A model generated the notes under the pieces. The model did not search any database. It had not been told where the DNA came from and worked only from the letters and a program-made list of their open reading frames with translations. The position numbers and the translations under genes were made by a program. Below, piece after piece: positions 48,208 through 59,752 of a stretch of 64,000 nt of DNA. This DNA is from Icerya purchasi (Eukaryota; Arthropoda; Insecta; Hemiptera; Monophlebidae): the NCBI GenBank assembly GCA_039619475.1, contig CM077116.1, positions 102,903,164-102,967,163 on the forward strand. Reading direction: 5' to 3'. Position 1 is the first letter of the stretch; each line of letters starts with the position of its first letter.

Positions 48208-48372
48208 ATGAAATTATTTAGTCGATTTTATTCCTTAGGTAGGAGTAGGCTTTTTCCGTCTTCGTTAATTTGTTACAGGTGTTACGGAAAATTAGCGGTT
48301 ACTCATCAACGAAACAGCTCATCGTACCAACGCTTCAGGATCATCTGTAAACTGCATTTTTTTCATCGTTAA
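48208..48372 (+). CDS. array ORF 5, last copy
   Basis: 54 codons ending at TAA 48370-48372. N-terminus as in ORF 4 with one minisatellite unit. The sequence then leaves the repeat at about 48345, so the end is array-external. Confidence 0.28.
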   Translation: MKLFSRFYSLGRSRLFPSSLICYRCYGKLAVTHQRNSSSYQRFRIICKLHFFHR

Positions 48373-48409
48373 CTCAACAAGCAGTTGCTTTCAAAGGTCC
48401 AGCTTTTGT

Positions 48410-48580
48410 TCCAGAATTTTCTGAAGATGAAATATTCGTAACTAAATATAGAATTAAATATAGAATTTGTATCTTCTCATAGATGTATTCCGTCCGCCGC
48501 GCTGTCTTATTCACTTTATTACTATGTATGAAATTGTTTAATTCGCTTGTAGCTCGTTTATTTTATTTTTATCAATGAGA
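48410..48580 (+). repeat. diverged sixth unit of the tandem array
   Basis: ccagaattttctgaagatga, then agaatttgtatcttctcata, then gtatgaaattgtttaattcg match the order tail, aattcgtatctaatcgcaca, gtatgaaattatttagtcg of the array with many changes. It is an older outlying copy. Confidence 0.5.
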
Positions 48581-49036
48581 AAAACTATCGTAAATGAATT
48601 TTTAGATTTTACTTCGTTTTCCTGTAAGCAAATTGTATTGATTTTGTGTTATATACTATTTGCTTCGTGTTCATGACCCGCCCGTTTTTAAGTAACTACT
48701 TCTTTATTATCTCTTTCTTTCATTTATTTTTTGGAGGGATTATAGAGCATTGGACAAATTTTATTATTAGCGTCAGTCGTGCACAAAAGTATTTCGTCCT
48801 TCATGTCCGGTAGTGCGTTTTTCTCACAATTAGATCAGGCATTTTAAAAGTACAACTGCACTGGAAAGGATTTTGTTGCTGAAATAGTATCGTAAAGTCA
48901 GAAAATTGTTCTATTTCTATAAAAAGCTTCGTTGTCAATAACCGATAATTTTCATAAGCCTAATGTATTTTTTTCGCATTTCATTAAATATTGTACTAGA
49001 TTATAATTTACCAAATATTTCGAACATGGATACTGC
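48581..49036. other. no feature seen
   Basis: AT-rich spacer between the unit array and the exon-intron-like array. Confidence 0.4.
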
Positions 49037-50400
49037 GTTTATTTCGTCTGGTTCCAGGTGTATTTGAAATCAATGTTTAGTAGTGACCTATCTCGGAAGT
49101 GGCCAGTCATTAACCGCATTCATCTGTAAACAACATTCTACATGAAGCCAAAAGCAGTATAAACGACGACAAATATGGGAAGAAACACAAATGGAGAATG
49201 AGCTGCTTACAATAGAAATAATAACGGTGATTTTCAAACAATTTTTACATAGACATTAACGCTATCAGATATAAATAACGAGGAAAATAATAAATTCAGT
49301 TGTCTTGCGTACATATTAAAGTAAGCCTTAACAGTCAGTAATACGTTAACCAAATAATTAGGTGCTTCTAAAGGTACCGTCTGACTGTCTCAAAAATTAC
49401 AGAGGAAGTGGCATTAACGATATTATTCTGTCATTATTGGCGCGAACACAGCATGTAGTCTGTGCAATTTCAGATTCGGAGAAAGGTCACGGGAAGATGT
49501 GCAATTAGAAAATACGTGGTTCTGTTTCAAATGCAGTGGAGTAGCATAGCCGCTTAGAGATCGATGTGACAGGAAATAATCGGAATACAAAATGCGGTTG
49601 ATATTTGGATATTTTTCAGCTCGCGTAATATTCACATTTATTAATAAAAAATTGCTTTACATGTTCTTGATATTACAGTTTCTTTTCCCGATTAATTTTT
49701 AAACTTCTGATTAGAAGACCGGACTAGTTTTACAGTTGGCTTCAAAATGTTATGGCTTCAGCTCAAGTTTGATGAACACGGAGTTATTCAGAATTCGATG
49801 TTAGCAGATAAGTTTCAAAACAATCAAATGAAACGAAAATGACGTTCAACTAATCCTTCTATGCAATATATCATTATAATGTATATGTATTATTTGTTTT
49901 TGCACGGTGATCGTGATTTTTTCCCTTTTTAGATGTTTTTCAACGCTTAAGAGAAATTCTACGGAAAAGATATATACGAATGGAAAATCTGCACGAATTT
50001 CCTTGTATCGTTTCATGTCAAATTTAAGAAAGCATTTTCAAAATTTGAAATAACTAGGAATCTTCAGAGTGATATAGGAATAGTGTGGTAACCAGTCAAA
50101 AGCTTTTCATTCAGGTAACAAGCATGTATTTCTGATAAAACTCGTATAGAATGTGGCTGTATATGTTTTTTAAATTATAGATACGGTGACAGTGTCCAAC
50201 CTTGAACAGCTGATCAGGGAAATGATTGCAAAAAATTACCAATAGTTTTAGCTTTAATATTGTTCCGTTTCAAATCTTAGTGGTATTAGCGGTTTTACTA
50301 AAGTTCAAAATAACGAAAATTAATAGAACGTGGTCAAGTTTGATTATTTTCAAAGTCAGGTATTTGAATATACTTAGTATAACTTATTTTGAACATATTT

Positions 50401-51810
50401 ATTTTTTTTGCATTATAGATACACTTGAACGTGAATTTTAGAAAACTACTTTAGCAGTGTTGAAAAATATACATTTAGAGAACGCTCTTGCACTGGTCGG
50501 ATTATAACCTTCATCGTGTAATACCGCAGTGGTAATAACGTACAGAATGTTTCCACTAGGGTGACAAAGAAGAATTCTCAATAAAACTTATTTTAAACAT
50601 CATTATACTGCACTTAGTTTCTTGATTACAGATGCGGAATGTATTCTACTAAGATGACTAGTAAAATAGTCGCAAAAAAGGCTCTAATATCGATCCATTT
50701 CAGATCTGAACGGGTAAGTAGAGTTATGTGAAGATCGAATTAACAGAAATATAACAGAATGCGATTACCACTCGGAATATTTTTAGACAAAGTAATAGAA
50801 AAACAAATACTCAATTTGCGACTTAAGTTGACATAGTGATACCCTGCACTTATTTTTATTACAGCTGTAGCTTAACGTTTCCAGAGTGTTGCTTTAGAAA
50901 CCGGCGTTGAAACAAATGCAAAGTTTTTATGCAGCTCGGAATAATGGTGTAGTTGACGTTTGAAGACTTTTCACTCAGGTACAAAAACGAAAATTTTCAA
51001 TAAAACTTCTTCCGAACATTATTTTACTGCACTTCTTTTGATTATAGGCACAATTAAAGTTAGGAGAACAGCCACAGAAAATGCTAATACCGGTAAGTTT
51101 GTTTCTTTACCAAAAAGAACGCGGTTAACTTTTCAATTTCTTCAGAGTCAGGTAACAGAAAAATATACTCTATGTAAATAATTTTGAACATAATGGTAGT
51201 ACACTCATTTTTAATTACAAGTACGCAGTTTAAATTGTAGAATTATCTTCAGAGAACGTTTGCTGATGCTGTTCTAGTCCATGGAATTTAGCATATTATT
51301 TAAAGGCCGAATCAATGAAACAATGTATAAACGTAGCTGAAAGGTAATGAAACTTTTCACATTACATTATGTAAGAATTAACTGGATCAAGTTTATTTTG
51401 GCATTCCCATATTACAATTCTGTTTCTTGGTTACAGATGAAACACAGCCTCTAGATTATTCCATGGATAGTTACTGAAAGCCTTGTAAATATTTTTGTTT
51501 CCATTTCATTCCATTTGAAGTGCAACATGTCGAATATTTTTATCATTCGCCGTCTCGTGTAGTGAAAAATCTTTTACGTCAAAATACAAGTTGGCTTACG
51601 TTTAAATATTTTCCAACCCAGGTAACATTTACAATACATTAAATAGAACTTATTTTGGATATTGTGACATTTCATTTGTTTTCTTGATATAACAGGTTGC
51701 CTACCTCATCTTCACTCAGAGCTCGAAGTAGTTGAAAACTCAAACATGCGGTTGATGTAGAAAATTTTCAATTCAGGTATTCATACTGATTAAAACTTGC
51801 TTTGAACATA
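50401..51810 (+). repeat. module block I
   Basis: Six or more modules in fixed order: atacacttgaacgtg (50419), atgcggaatgtattc (50632), ctgtagcttaacg (50865), gcacaattaaag (51048), tacgcagtttaa (51222), atgaaacacagcct (51437). The same order recurs in block II, 1413 bp on. Confidence 0.85.
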
Positions 51811-52960
51811 TTTATTTTTTTTTCATTATAGATACACTTGAACGTGAATTTTGGAAAACTACTTTAGAGAACGGTGTTGAAAAATATACATTTAAAGAAC
51901 GCTCTTGCACTGGTCGGATTATAACCTGCATTGTGTAATACCGCAGTGGTACTAACGTAAAGAAGGTTTCCACTAGGGTGACAAAGAAGAATTCTCAATA
52001 AAACTTATTTTAAACATTATACTGCACTTAGTTTCTTGATTACAGATGCGGAATGTATTCTACTAAGATGACTAGTAAAAAAAGCTCTAATATCGATCCA
52101 TTTCAGATCTGAACAGGTAAGTAGAGTTATGTGAAGATCGAATTAACAGAAATATAACAGAATGCGATTATCACTCGGAATATTTTTAGACAAAGTAATA
52201 GAAAATAAAATACTCAATATGCGAGTTATGTAGACATAATGATACCCTGCACTTACTATTTTTATTACAGCTGCAGCTCAACGTTTCCAGAATGTTGCTT
52301 TAAAGAGCGGTGTTGAAAAAGAAACAAATTCAAAGTTTTTATGCAGTTCGGAATATTGGTGTAGTTGACGTTCGAAGACTTTTCACTCAGGTAAAAAAAC
52401 GAAAATATTCAATAAAACTTCTTCCGAACATTATTTTACTGCACTTCTTTTGATTACAGACACAATTAAGATTACGAGAACAGTCACAATTAAGATTACG
52501 AGAACAGCCACAGAAAATGCCTAAACCGGTAAGTTTGTTTCTTTACCAAAGAGAACGCGGTTAGCTATTCCAGAGTCAGGTAACAGAAAAATATATTTTA
52601 TGTAAATCATTTTGAACATAATGGGAGTACACTTATTTTTAATTACAAGGACGCAGTTTAAACTGTAGAATTCTCTTCAGAGAACGCTTGCTGATGTAGT
52701 TCCTGTCCATGGAATATAGCATATAATTGTTTAAAGGCCGAATTAATGTAGCATTGTATAAACATAGCTGTAAGGTAATGAAACTTTTCACACATTACAT
52801 TATATAAAAATTAACCGGATGAAGTTTATTTTGGCATTCCAATATTACACTTCTATTTCTTGATTACAGATGAAACACAGCTTCGATAATTCCGAGGATA
52901 GTTACTGAAATGCCTTGTAAATATTTTTGTTTCCACTTCAGTCCATTTTAAGTGCAACAG
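51811..52960 (+). repeat. module block II, copy of block I
   Basis: Starts atacacttgaacgtg at 51832 and repeats the block I order to atgaaacacagctt near 52869. Differences include an internal 24-bp duplication in the acacaattaag module (52462-52510), which keeps the frame (two copies of QLRLREQ). Confidence 0.85.
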
Positions 52961-53880
52961 GTTGAACATTTTTATCATTCGCCATTACGTGTCCAGTATG
53001 TTGCTTCAGATAGCGGCGTTGAAGAAGAATCAAATGCAAAGTTTTTATGCGGTTCGGAATAATGGTGTAGTTGACGTTTGAAGACTTCTCACTCAGGTAC
53101 AAAAACGAAACTGTTCAATAAAACTTCTTCCGAACATTATTTTACTGCACTTCTGATTACAGACACAATTAAGGTTAGGAGAACAGCCACAGAAAATGCC
53201 AAATTACGGTAAGTTTGTTTCTTTACCAAAGAGTACGCGGTTAACTATTCCAGAGTCAGGTAACAGAAAAATATACTCTATGTAAATCATTTTGAACATA
53301 ATGGTAGTGCATTTATTTTTAATTACAAGTACGCAGTTTAAATTGTAGAATTCTCTTCAGAGAACGTTTGCTGATGCTGTTCCAGTCCATGGAATATAGC
53401 ATATTATTGTTTAACGACCGAATCAATGTAGCATTGTATAAACATAGCTTAAAGGTAATGAAACTTTTCACACATTACATTATATAAAAATTAACCGGAT
53501 GAAGTTTATTTTGGCATTCCAATATTACACTTCTGTTTCTTGGTTACAGATAAAACGCAACCTAGATAATTCCGAAGATAGTTACTGAAAAGCCTTGCAA
53601 ATATTTTTGTTTCCATTTCATTCCATTTGAAGTGCACCAGGTTGAACATTTGTATCATTCGCCGTCTCGTGTAGTGAAAAATCTTTTACGTCAAAATACA
53701 AATTGGTTTACGTTTAAATATTTTCCAACTTAGGTAACATTTACGATACATTAAATAGAACTTATTTTAGATATTGTGACATTTCATTTATGTTTTCTTC
53801 ATATAGCTGGTTGCTGATTAATAGAATGGATACAGTTGCAATGGTTGACTTTAATGTGATATCGTTTGAAAGCAAGGTAA
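52961..53880 (+). repeat. module block III, partial copy
   Basis: Restarts in the middle of the block (gtgtccagtatgttgc at 52989) and repeats acacaattaagg, tacgcagtttaa and ataaaacgcaacc modules, about 0.7 kb after the same modules of block II. In this copy the module 53163 to 53258 is fully open (TQLRLGEQPQKMPNYG, then KFVSLPK and TRLTIPES). Confidence 0.8.
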
Positions 53881-54883
53881 TCATCGTTACTCAGTGTTCG
53901 AAGTAGTTGAGAATCATTTGGTAACAACGATGTTCAAACATGTGGTTGATGTAGAAAATTTTCAATTCAGGTATTCATACTGAGTAAAACTTATTTTGAA
54001 CACAGCGTTACTATGCTTATTGTATTTCATCACAAATTCGGTTTCAGCATTCAAAAACTTCTATCTTAAAGAGTGGCAACGATCGAAATTCGGCATTGAT
54101 TTTAATGTGGGTCCACTTCAATTCGTTCGAAGGAAGTACTATTATTCAGAATAAAGTGTAGCGCTGATGTATATGATCTATCACCTATCCTGAAACAGTG
54201 GTATTGAATTTATTTCTTTATAACGGTATTCGATCAACATTTAATATGAAACTTCTTGGCTGGTGAAATTAATTCTTTGATTGTAGGGAACACTTACCAA
54301 AATTATTGTTTGGAGAAACCGTTGAAATACAAAGTTTACTTTTATATGAAACTTTTTAAGTTAAGATTAGTAATTATACCAGTCATTTCTGAATTCATGT
54401 AATATGTAAAATATAATCAGCAATGCAACGAAAAGAAATTACAACTTTATAAATTTTGCAATATTAAAAATATTATAAAGACCGACTGATATAATTATTG
54501 CACCATGATTATATAGTTTGCTACTACAAAACATGTAGGTATTTATAATATTTTTAATATTTCAACACTTAAAAAATTACAATTTATGTTTCGTGTTTTG
54601 GTTTTATGATAAGGTTTTTGTTTTTGGTGATATCCCTTTCTTCAATGTATGCATTCTTATTCAGAACTCGATGAAGTGGAAAATACTTCAAAGAAATAAA
54701 CATACAACGCGGTTGATGTTCGAATATTTCCCAATTGAGTAATATTTATTAAATATATAATTTATTAAATATATAATTTATTTTAACGGTTAAATGGCAA
54801 AATTTAAAAGCTTTTGGTTCAAAAAGTGATCTCAGTAGGGAAAATTTTTTAAATTCGATAATCTTGTTAGTTAAAATTTTCTT

Positions 54884-55034
54884 TTCAATTGAGCTATGGG
54901 ATTTCTTTTCAATTGATCTATGGGATTTCTTTTCAATTGAGCTATGGGATTTCTTTTCAATTGAGCTTATGGAATTTCTTTTCAATTGAGCTTATGGAAT
55001 TTCTTTTCAATTGAGCTTATGGAATTTCTTTTTT
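54884..55034 (-). repeat. 24-25-bp minisatellite inside the module array
   Basis: About six units of ttttcaattgagctatggga plus ttc. The first units are 24 bp and the last are 25 bp (ttgagcttatggaat). On the minus strand the 24-bp units encode an in-frame octapeptide SSIEKKSH repeat, starting at an ATG at 54983-54985. Confidence 0.9.
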
Positions 55035-57200
55035 AGGGACTGCGTGAATTTCTAACTATGGAAAGTTTAAAATAGGTGTTTTTAGTTCAGGTTATCGAAA
55101 TTTCGGGCGAAATAAATACTGTCTACAGAGTTACCTGCCGTCTTTATAAATATGAATGCTACAAGTTGATACTTGCCCCCTGCGTAATAATTTGAAAACC
55201 CTTCAGAAAAACATTCCAAGTTGTTTTTAAAATTGAATCTAAATTGATCGCAGCGGGTGGTATTGTGGGATGTGGCGGAGATATCTAAATTGCACTGAAC
55301 ATGATAAACTTCTATATCTTTGCCAAATTATATGGAACAACAATTTTAAATCAAACAGATCCATGTTCCGTTCAAAATTATCTTGTTACAACGTGTATGT
55401 TTTGGAAATATTTATTCGAAGGTCATCATCATATTTTTTGACCGACATCAGGGATAGCGTAACTTACGCTGGAAAAAATGTTACCACTACTTTATGATTA
55501 TCCGGGTAAAAATTTGATAAAATCCGAGATTTTGCAACACGTACTTCATGATATATAGATAAAACAAATATTACTTTACCAGCACGGAAAACATGATTCG
55601 CTGTCTGGTTACCATTCATTTAAGCACGTCAACTTGTCAGCTGAACTTTCACTTTATTGAAAGAATATGAACTTTCCAATTTGAATTATAATATGTAAAA
55701 TAAACTTGCGATGACACTGCATATAATTTCCTTAATTACAGATGCAGTTACCCATGGTATCTAGAACTATTGGTTAGAAGAATCGCAGAAAATTTTATGT
55801 TGGCTTTAATGTGTATGCCGAACTGGATATGCAGATGCAGATATTTAATTTTATCCCAGGCAGGTAAAAAATCTTAATATCTTCAGATTTTGCAGGTTAT
55901 GTCGGGCTCCGCGTTAAAAGTCACAAATTATTCGTATTTCAGGAAAAACATTGAACTGCCAACAACACATCGCTGTTGAAGTTTTGTTCAAACTAAATCT
56001 ATGTAAACAGTTCACAAAAACAAGTGCATAATTTAAAACGGTGACAAATTAAAATTTATTAGACGATTAAATATAATGATAAAACCATCGAAGAAAATTC
56101 GACTGTTTTTAATTGAATGCATTTGTGAATTATCGTAAAATTATAATTTTATTCCGAAAGCGGTAAAAAATTAATTTCACTGAAGCGCGGAACCCGACGT
56201 TTTGTAATGGTGTGTACAGTTTTGTTTTTTCTTTATTTTTAGTTTCGCAACATTTTGTAAATAAAATAAACGACGTATGGGTACTTAGCAGCAAATTTAA
56301 ACTTCATGCGTGGACGTGTGGATGTATGTGTATTGGAGGATCAACTTTTCCGTACTGTTTATTAGGTTGTTTATTAGGTTGTTTATATATATATATATTT
56401 ATTAACGTGCACACCGCCAATATATGATATCATTAAAATTTAAAATGTCACAAATAAAATATGTTCGAAATTTTTATGTTCGTTGATGATTTATTAATAT
56501 ATGCATCGATAGGATCAATTGAGGACTCTGAGAAATTACAAAATACAAATGAACTGACCGTTATCTTCGGCAATGATTTGGCTTATTTGTTGTCATAAAA
56601 AAGTCACTTGGTTTTCGTCTTCTTTAATTACCTTCGAAATTTGAATACGAGCTAGCCAATTCCCTTGATCACAAACCATTAAGGTAAATATTTTCATTAT
56701 TCAGAGTGGCAGTAATGAACAATTTTTTAAAAACGACATACAGTTCAGTTGACGTTTGAATATTATTTTCCAACTTTGTTAATATTAAGATAAATTTAAA
56801 AAAATTAACTTTGATGTAATGTAAAATTTTATTTAAAAAAATTTGTTTTGAATAGGACGATATCGAATTTTTATTCAACGTAAGTCTAAAATACTGCTCT
56901 ACATTATGATTGTTGAGAAAATACTTCAGTGTAACGTCTGTGTTTATAACACTGTTCTATTTAATACTAAACAGTAAATATGGTTATTCAGCGTTTGAAG
57001 TAATAGAAAATATTTAAAATAGTATACAACGAAGATGACGTTAAAAACCTGCTTTTTTATTTCGTGTATTTCGGTAATATTCTTAGTGACACAAATTTTG
57101 ACTTTGCCTATTTTCTTTAATTACAGATACAATTGCAGATTTTTAATTAAAACCTGCTGGTCTAGAAGACGGTCACGGAATTATGTACAACTGGAAATCC

Positions 57201-57920
57201 TGCATTCGTTTTAACAGTTTCATTTCAACAGTTTCGTTTCAAATCAAGAAAGATGATAAATGTATATACCGGCTTTTTATAAAATTAAAAATGTTAACAT
57301 GCATTTTAAATATTTTTCATTTCGATCTGTTGATAATATATTCAATAAAACTTATTTTGACCATAGTGAATTATTTCTTTTCTTAATATATTTTAATTTA
57401 TCGAGCAATTTTGAACTCAGTTTTAGAACAGTTACTGAAAGAATATATAAATATAGTAGGATTTTATTTAAGGCCGAATGGGGTATAAACATAGTTACTC
57501 AACACATTCCTTTGAATATTTGCTGTTAATTTTTAAGTCTGATCTAATTCAATTTTTTCAATCAATTGTTAATTGTATGAATTTGGCTTCTGTGCGCTAT
57601 ATTGGCCATTAAGAAAATCATTTTTATCGGTTATCTTTGAGGAGGGAGCAAACTCAAACAACTGACCGTAGTTTCTTAGCTTTCCGAATCTGCTGAAAAA
57701 CGATGGATGAAATTCTCTGATTAAGTACGCAAAAGAAAATAGTGAATAATCTTTGAAGACAAGTTGGCTGCTACTCTGATTCATAGGAAAATTTACTTCT
57801 TTTTGTTAGAGTTGATCATTTTTCCGGAAATACTGTTTTAACAGTAATTCGATTCTTACTTCTAATATCATATTTTTTGAAAAATTGTTAACGATTTTCT
57901 AGTAAATAAACTTGTTCACT
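57201..57920. other. no supported gene
   Basis: AT-rich continuation of the module array with fading similarity. Open frames of 67-89 codons without domains. Confidence 0.4.
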
Positions 57921-58166
57921 ATGACAACCAAATTAACAGTTTTAGCAGAACGCGTTTTGGCAGGCCGCACTCGAATTCCGCACCATTGTTTACCCGGGCC
58001 GACTGTTAAAAAAACTTCTAGGAATCTCCACACTGGAATTGCGCACCGAAAATTTACAGGTATAAAATATATAAAAACCAACGAAAATGGCACTGGGACC
58101 ACATCGCTGTTCGTTGGACACAGAGGTTCTAAAACTGATGGCTACTTCATCGTACTACATTTTTAA
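57921..58166 (+). CDS. small open frame with protein-like composition, unrecognised
   Basis: 81 codons from the ATG at 57921, starting MTTKLTVLAERVLAGRTRIP. Base composition is more balanced than in the surrounding kilobases. The second half (KFTGIKYIKTNENGTG, then SLFVGHRGSKTDGYFIVLHF) has a loose similarity in pattern to the C-terminal part of insect MBF2/salivary secreted peptide proteins (I.YI...NG.G... then S.RG...G.F.V..), but it lacks their GGxG motif and a signal peptide. A cttttctag-like acceptor string (57893-57902) precedes it, so it could be a terminal exon. Function not assigned. Confidence 0.3.
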   Translation: MTTKLTVLAERVLAGRTRIPHHCLPGPTVKKTSRNLHTGIAHRKFTGIKYIKTNENGTGTTSLFVGHRGSKTDGYFIVLHF

Positions 58167-58795
58167 TGTTCGATGGCTGTCAATATTTTTACATATCGTA
58201 TTTTTAAAATGAATTTTTAATCTGCCAATGAAAAATACTACACCTATTCATGTATTAAAAATATTTTCTGTAGTACGGATTATTAAAACATATTTGAGAA
58301 TACGCCAGGTTAGTTCTAAAAATGTATATAATTGTTTAAAACTTCCAGTTTCATTTTTGGTTCTAAAACAAATAGGACAAGGTCGGGTAGCCCCGGACGC
58401 TTAAAAGAATTGCAAATAAAAATACTAATAACGAAAAATACGTCTTCATTATGAACTTAAAAAATAATTAGAAACTTCTTTAATCATATTAATTAAGAAT
58501 TGGTGGTAGCAGCTAGGGCTGGTGATTTTAACGGGTATACGGATAACCCGGTTAACCGCAGTATCGGTTTAAACCGATCATTCGGGTGAAAACCGTGTTT
58601 GCGGTTTTTACGGGTACGGTTAACCGTATGAAACGGTTACCCGTATTAATCACGATTTCGGTTAATCGTATAAATCAGTTAATCGTTTTAACAGTTTTAT
58701 AATAAAATTTAAAAAATTTTTTAAATATATCGTTATAACTATAATTTTTTAATTGTTCATATAGACGGTTATTTAATAAACTATAAAATTTTATT

Positions 58796-59752
58796 TTAGA
58801 GGGTATGGCCGGTTAAGGGGTATAAGAGTGCCTTTAAACCAAACTTTATAAAAAAAAGTATATAAATCTAGGGCATGAAAAAAGTAGTTAAAACGGGAAG
58901 TTTCAGACCCCTGGTCCTACAGGTGTAGTCACCATTTCGTTATTTTCGGTTTTTTTACGATATCTTAGCCATTTTTCAATCGATTTTAAAAATTATTGTT
59001 GGAGGTTAAATATAATGGAGAATTCTATAATGGTCAATTTTTTAAAATTTTTAGACGCTAAATTCAAATTTTTAGAAACCTTCAAAATTTTTAAAATGTC
59101 ATAAAAAATATTTTAAATTTCAGTTACGACGGAAAAAATATATAACATATTTTGTGGTGTAAACTACTTATTGAAATTTTTTTAGATTTTTAAAAGTGAC
59201 GGAGAGGTTCAAAAAAAAATAAAAACATGCATTTTTGACTGAAAACCATCTTGAAATTCAACTAATAACAACGAAATAGATATATGTTATGTATTTGAAG
59301 ATAACATGTTTTCCTGAATTTTTTCGGATTGTTAGAATAAAAAAATATAGAGGTTCTGCACGAATTTAAAATTCCCATAATAGCGAATTAGGTAACACAA
59401 TGACATATTATGGTTTGCTTCCAGTTGAAGTTTCAAAGGGTTTTCAGACAAAAATGCATGTTTTCATTTTTTTGGACTTGTTTCATCTGTTCCTGAAGTT
59501 TGAAAAAATTCAGAAAAACATTTTATTTTAATATATGTAACATATATCTATTTTGGTGTTGTTAGTTGAATTTCAAGCGGTTTTTCAGACAAAAATGCAT
59601 GTTTTATTTTTTTTTGAATCTCTTCCACCACCTTTAAAAATCTGATAAAATTCACCGTTATAGAACATTCCATTATCTTTAACCTCCAACAAGAATTTTT
59701 TAAATCAATTGAAAAATGGCTGAGATACCGTAAAAAAACCGAAAATAACAAT
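58796..59752. repeat. long foldback inserted in the hAT
   Basis: 58929-59335 and 59500-59752 are inverted complements with scattered mismatches. Examples are cgttattttcggttttttta against its partner at 59730-59752, tgttggaggtta against taacctccaaca (59680-59692), and gatatatgtta against taacatatatc. A third, direct-orientation relative lies in the loop (59400-59470). The left side extends to gagggtatggccggttaagg at 58799, which has no partner on the right, so that end is truncated. Confidence 0.85.

Larger units (their letters stand above)
46675..48345 (+). repeat. five-copy tandem array of start-codon-bearing units with a nested 29-bp minisatellite
   Basis: The common unit runs from a tail (tcgaatttctgcggatatct, aattcgtatctaatcgcaca, gagtctgaaaaataaacg) to gtgtatgaaattatttagtc, then ccttaggtaggagtaggc, a ttaatttgttacaggtgtt string and the 29-bp minisatellite. 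Unit starts (tATGAAATT) fall at 46841, 47244, 47531, 47849 and 48207, spacings 403, 287, 318 and 358. The 29-bp unit acgaaacagctcatcgtacc plus aacgcttca occurs about 5, 1, 2, 5 and 1 times. 403 minus 287 equals 4 times 29, so this explains most of the length differences. A lone tail precedes copy 1. Confidence 0.93.
49037..57200 (+). repeat. array of exon-intron-like modules (candidate microexon gene or its relic)
   Basis: Blocks ending in CAG (or similar) before GTA are separated by short related spacers that end TTACAG or TATAG. Clear spacers are 50115-50180, 50360-50418, 50561-50631, 50714-50864, 50979-51047, 51152-51221, 51344-51436, 51622-51695 and 51777-51831 (55-151 bp). Most carry an aataaaactt or aacttattttgaacat string, then a pyrimidine-rich acceptor. 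The intervening blocks are 81-185 bp. Many end with a gcggttgacgtttgaa-like stretch before the donor. The blocks contain stops in most frames, so coding is uncertain. All signals are on the plus strand. Confidence 0.7.
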
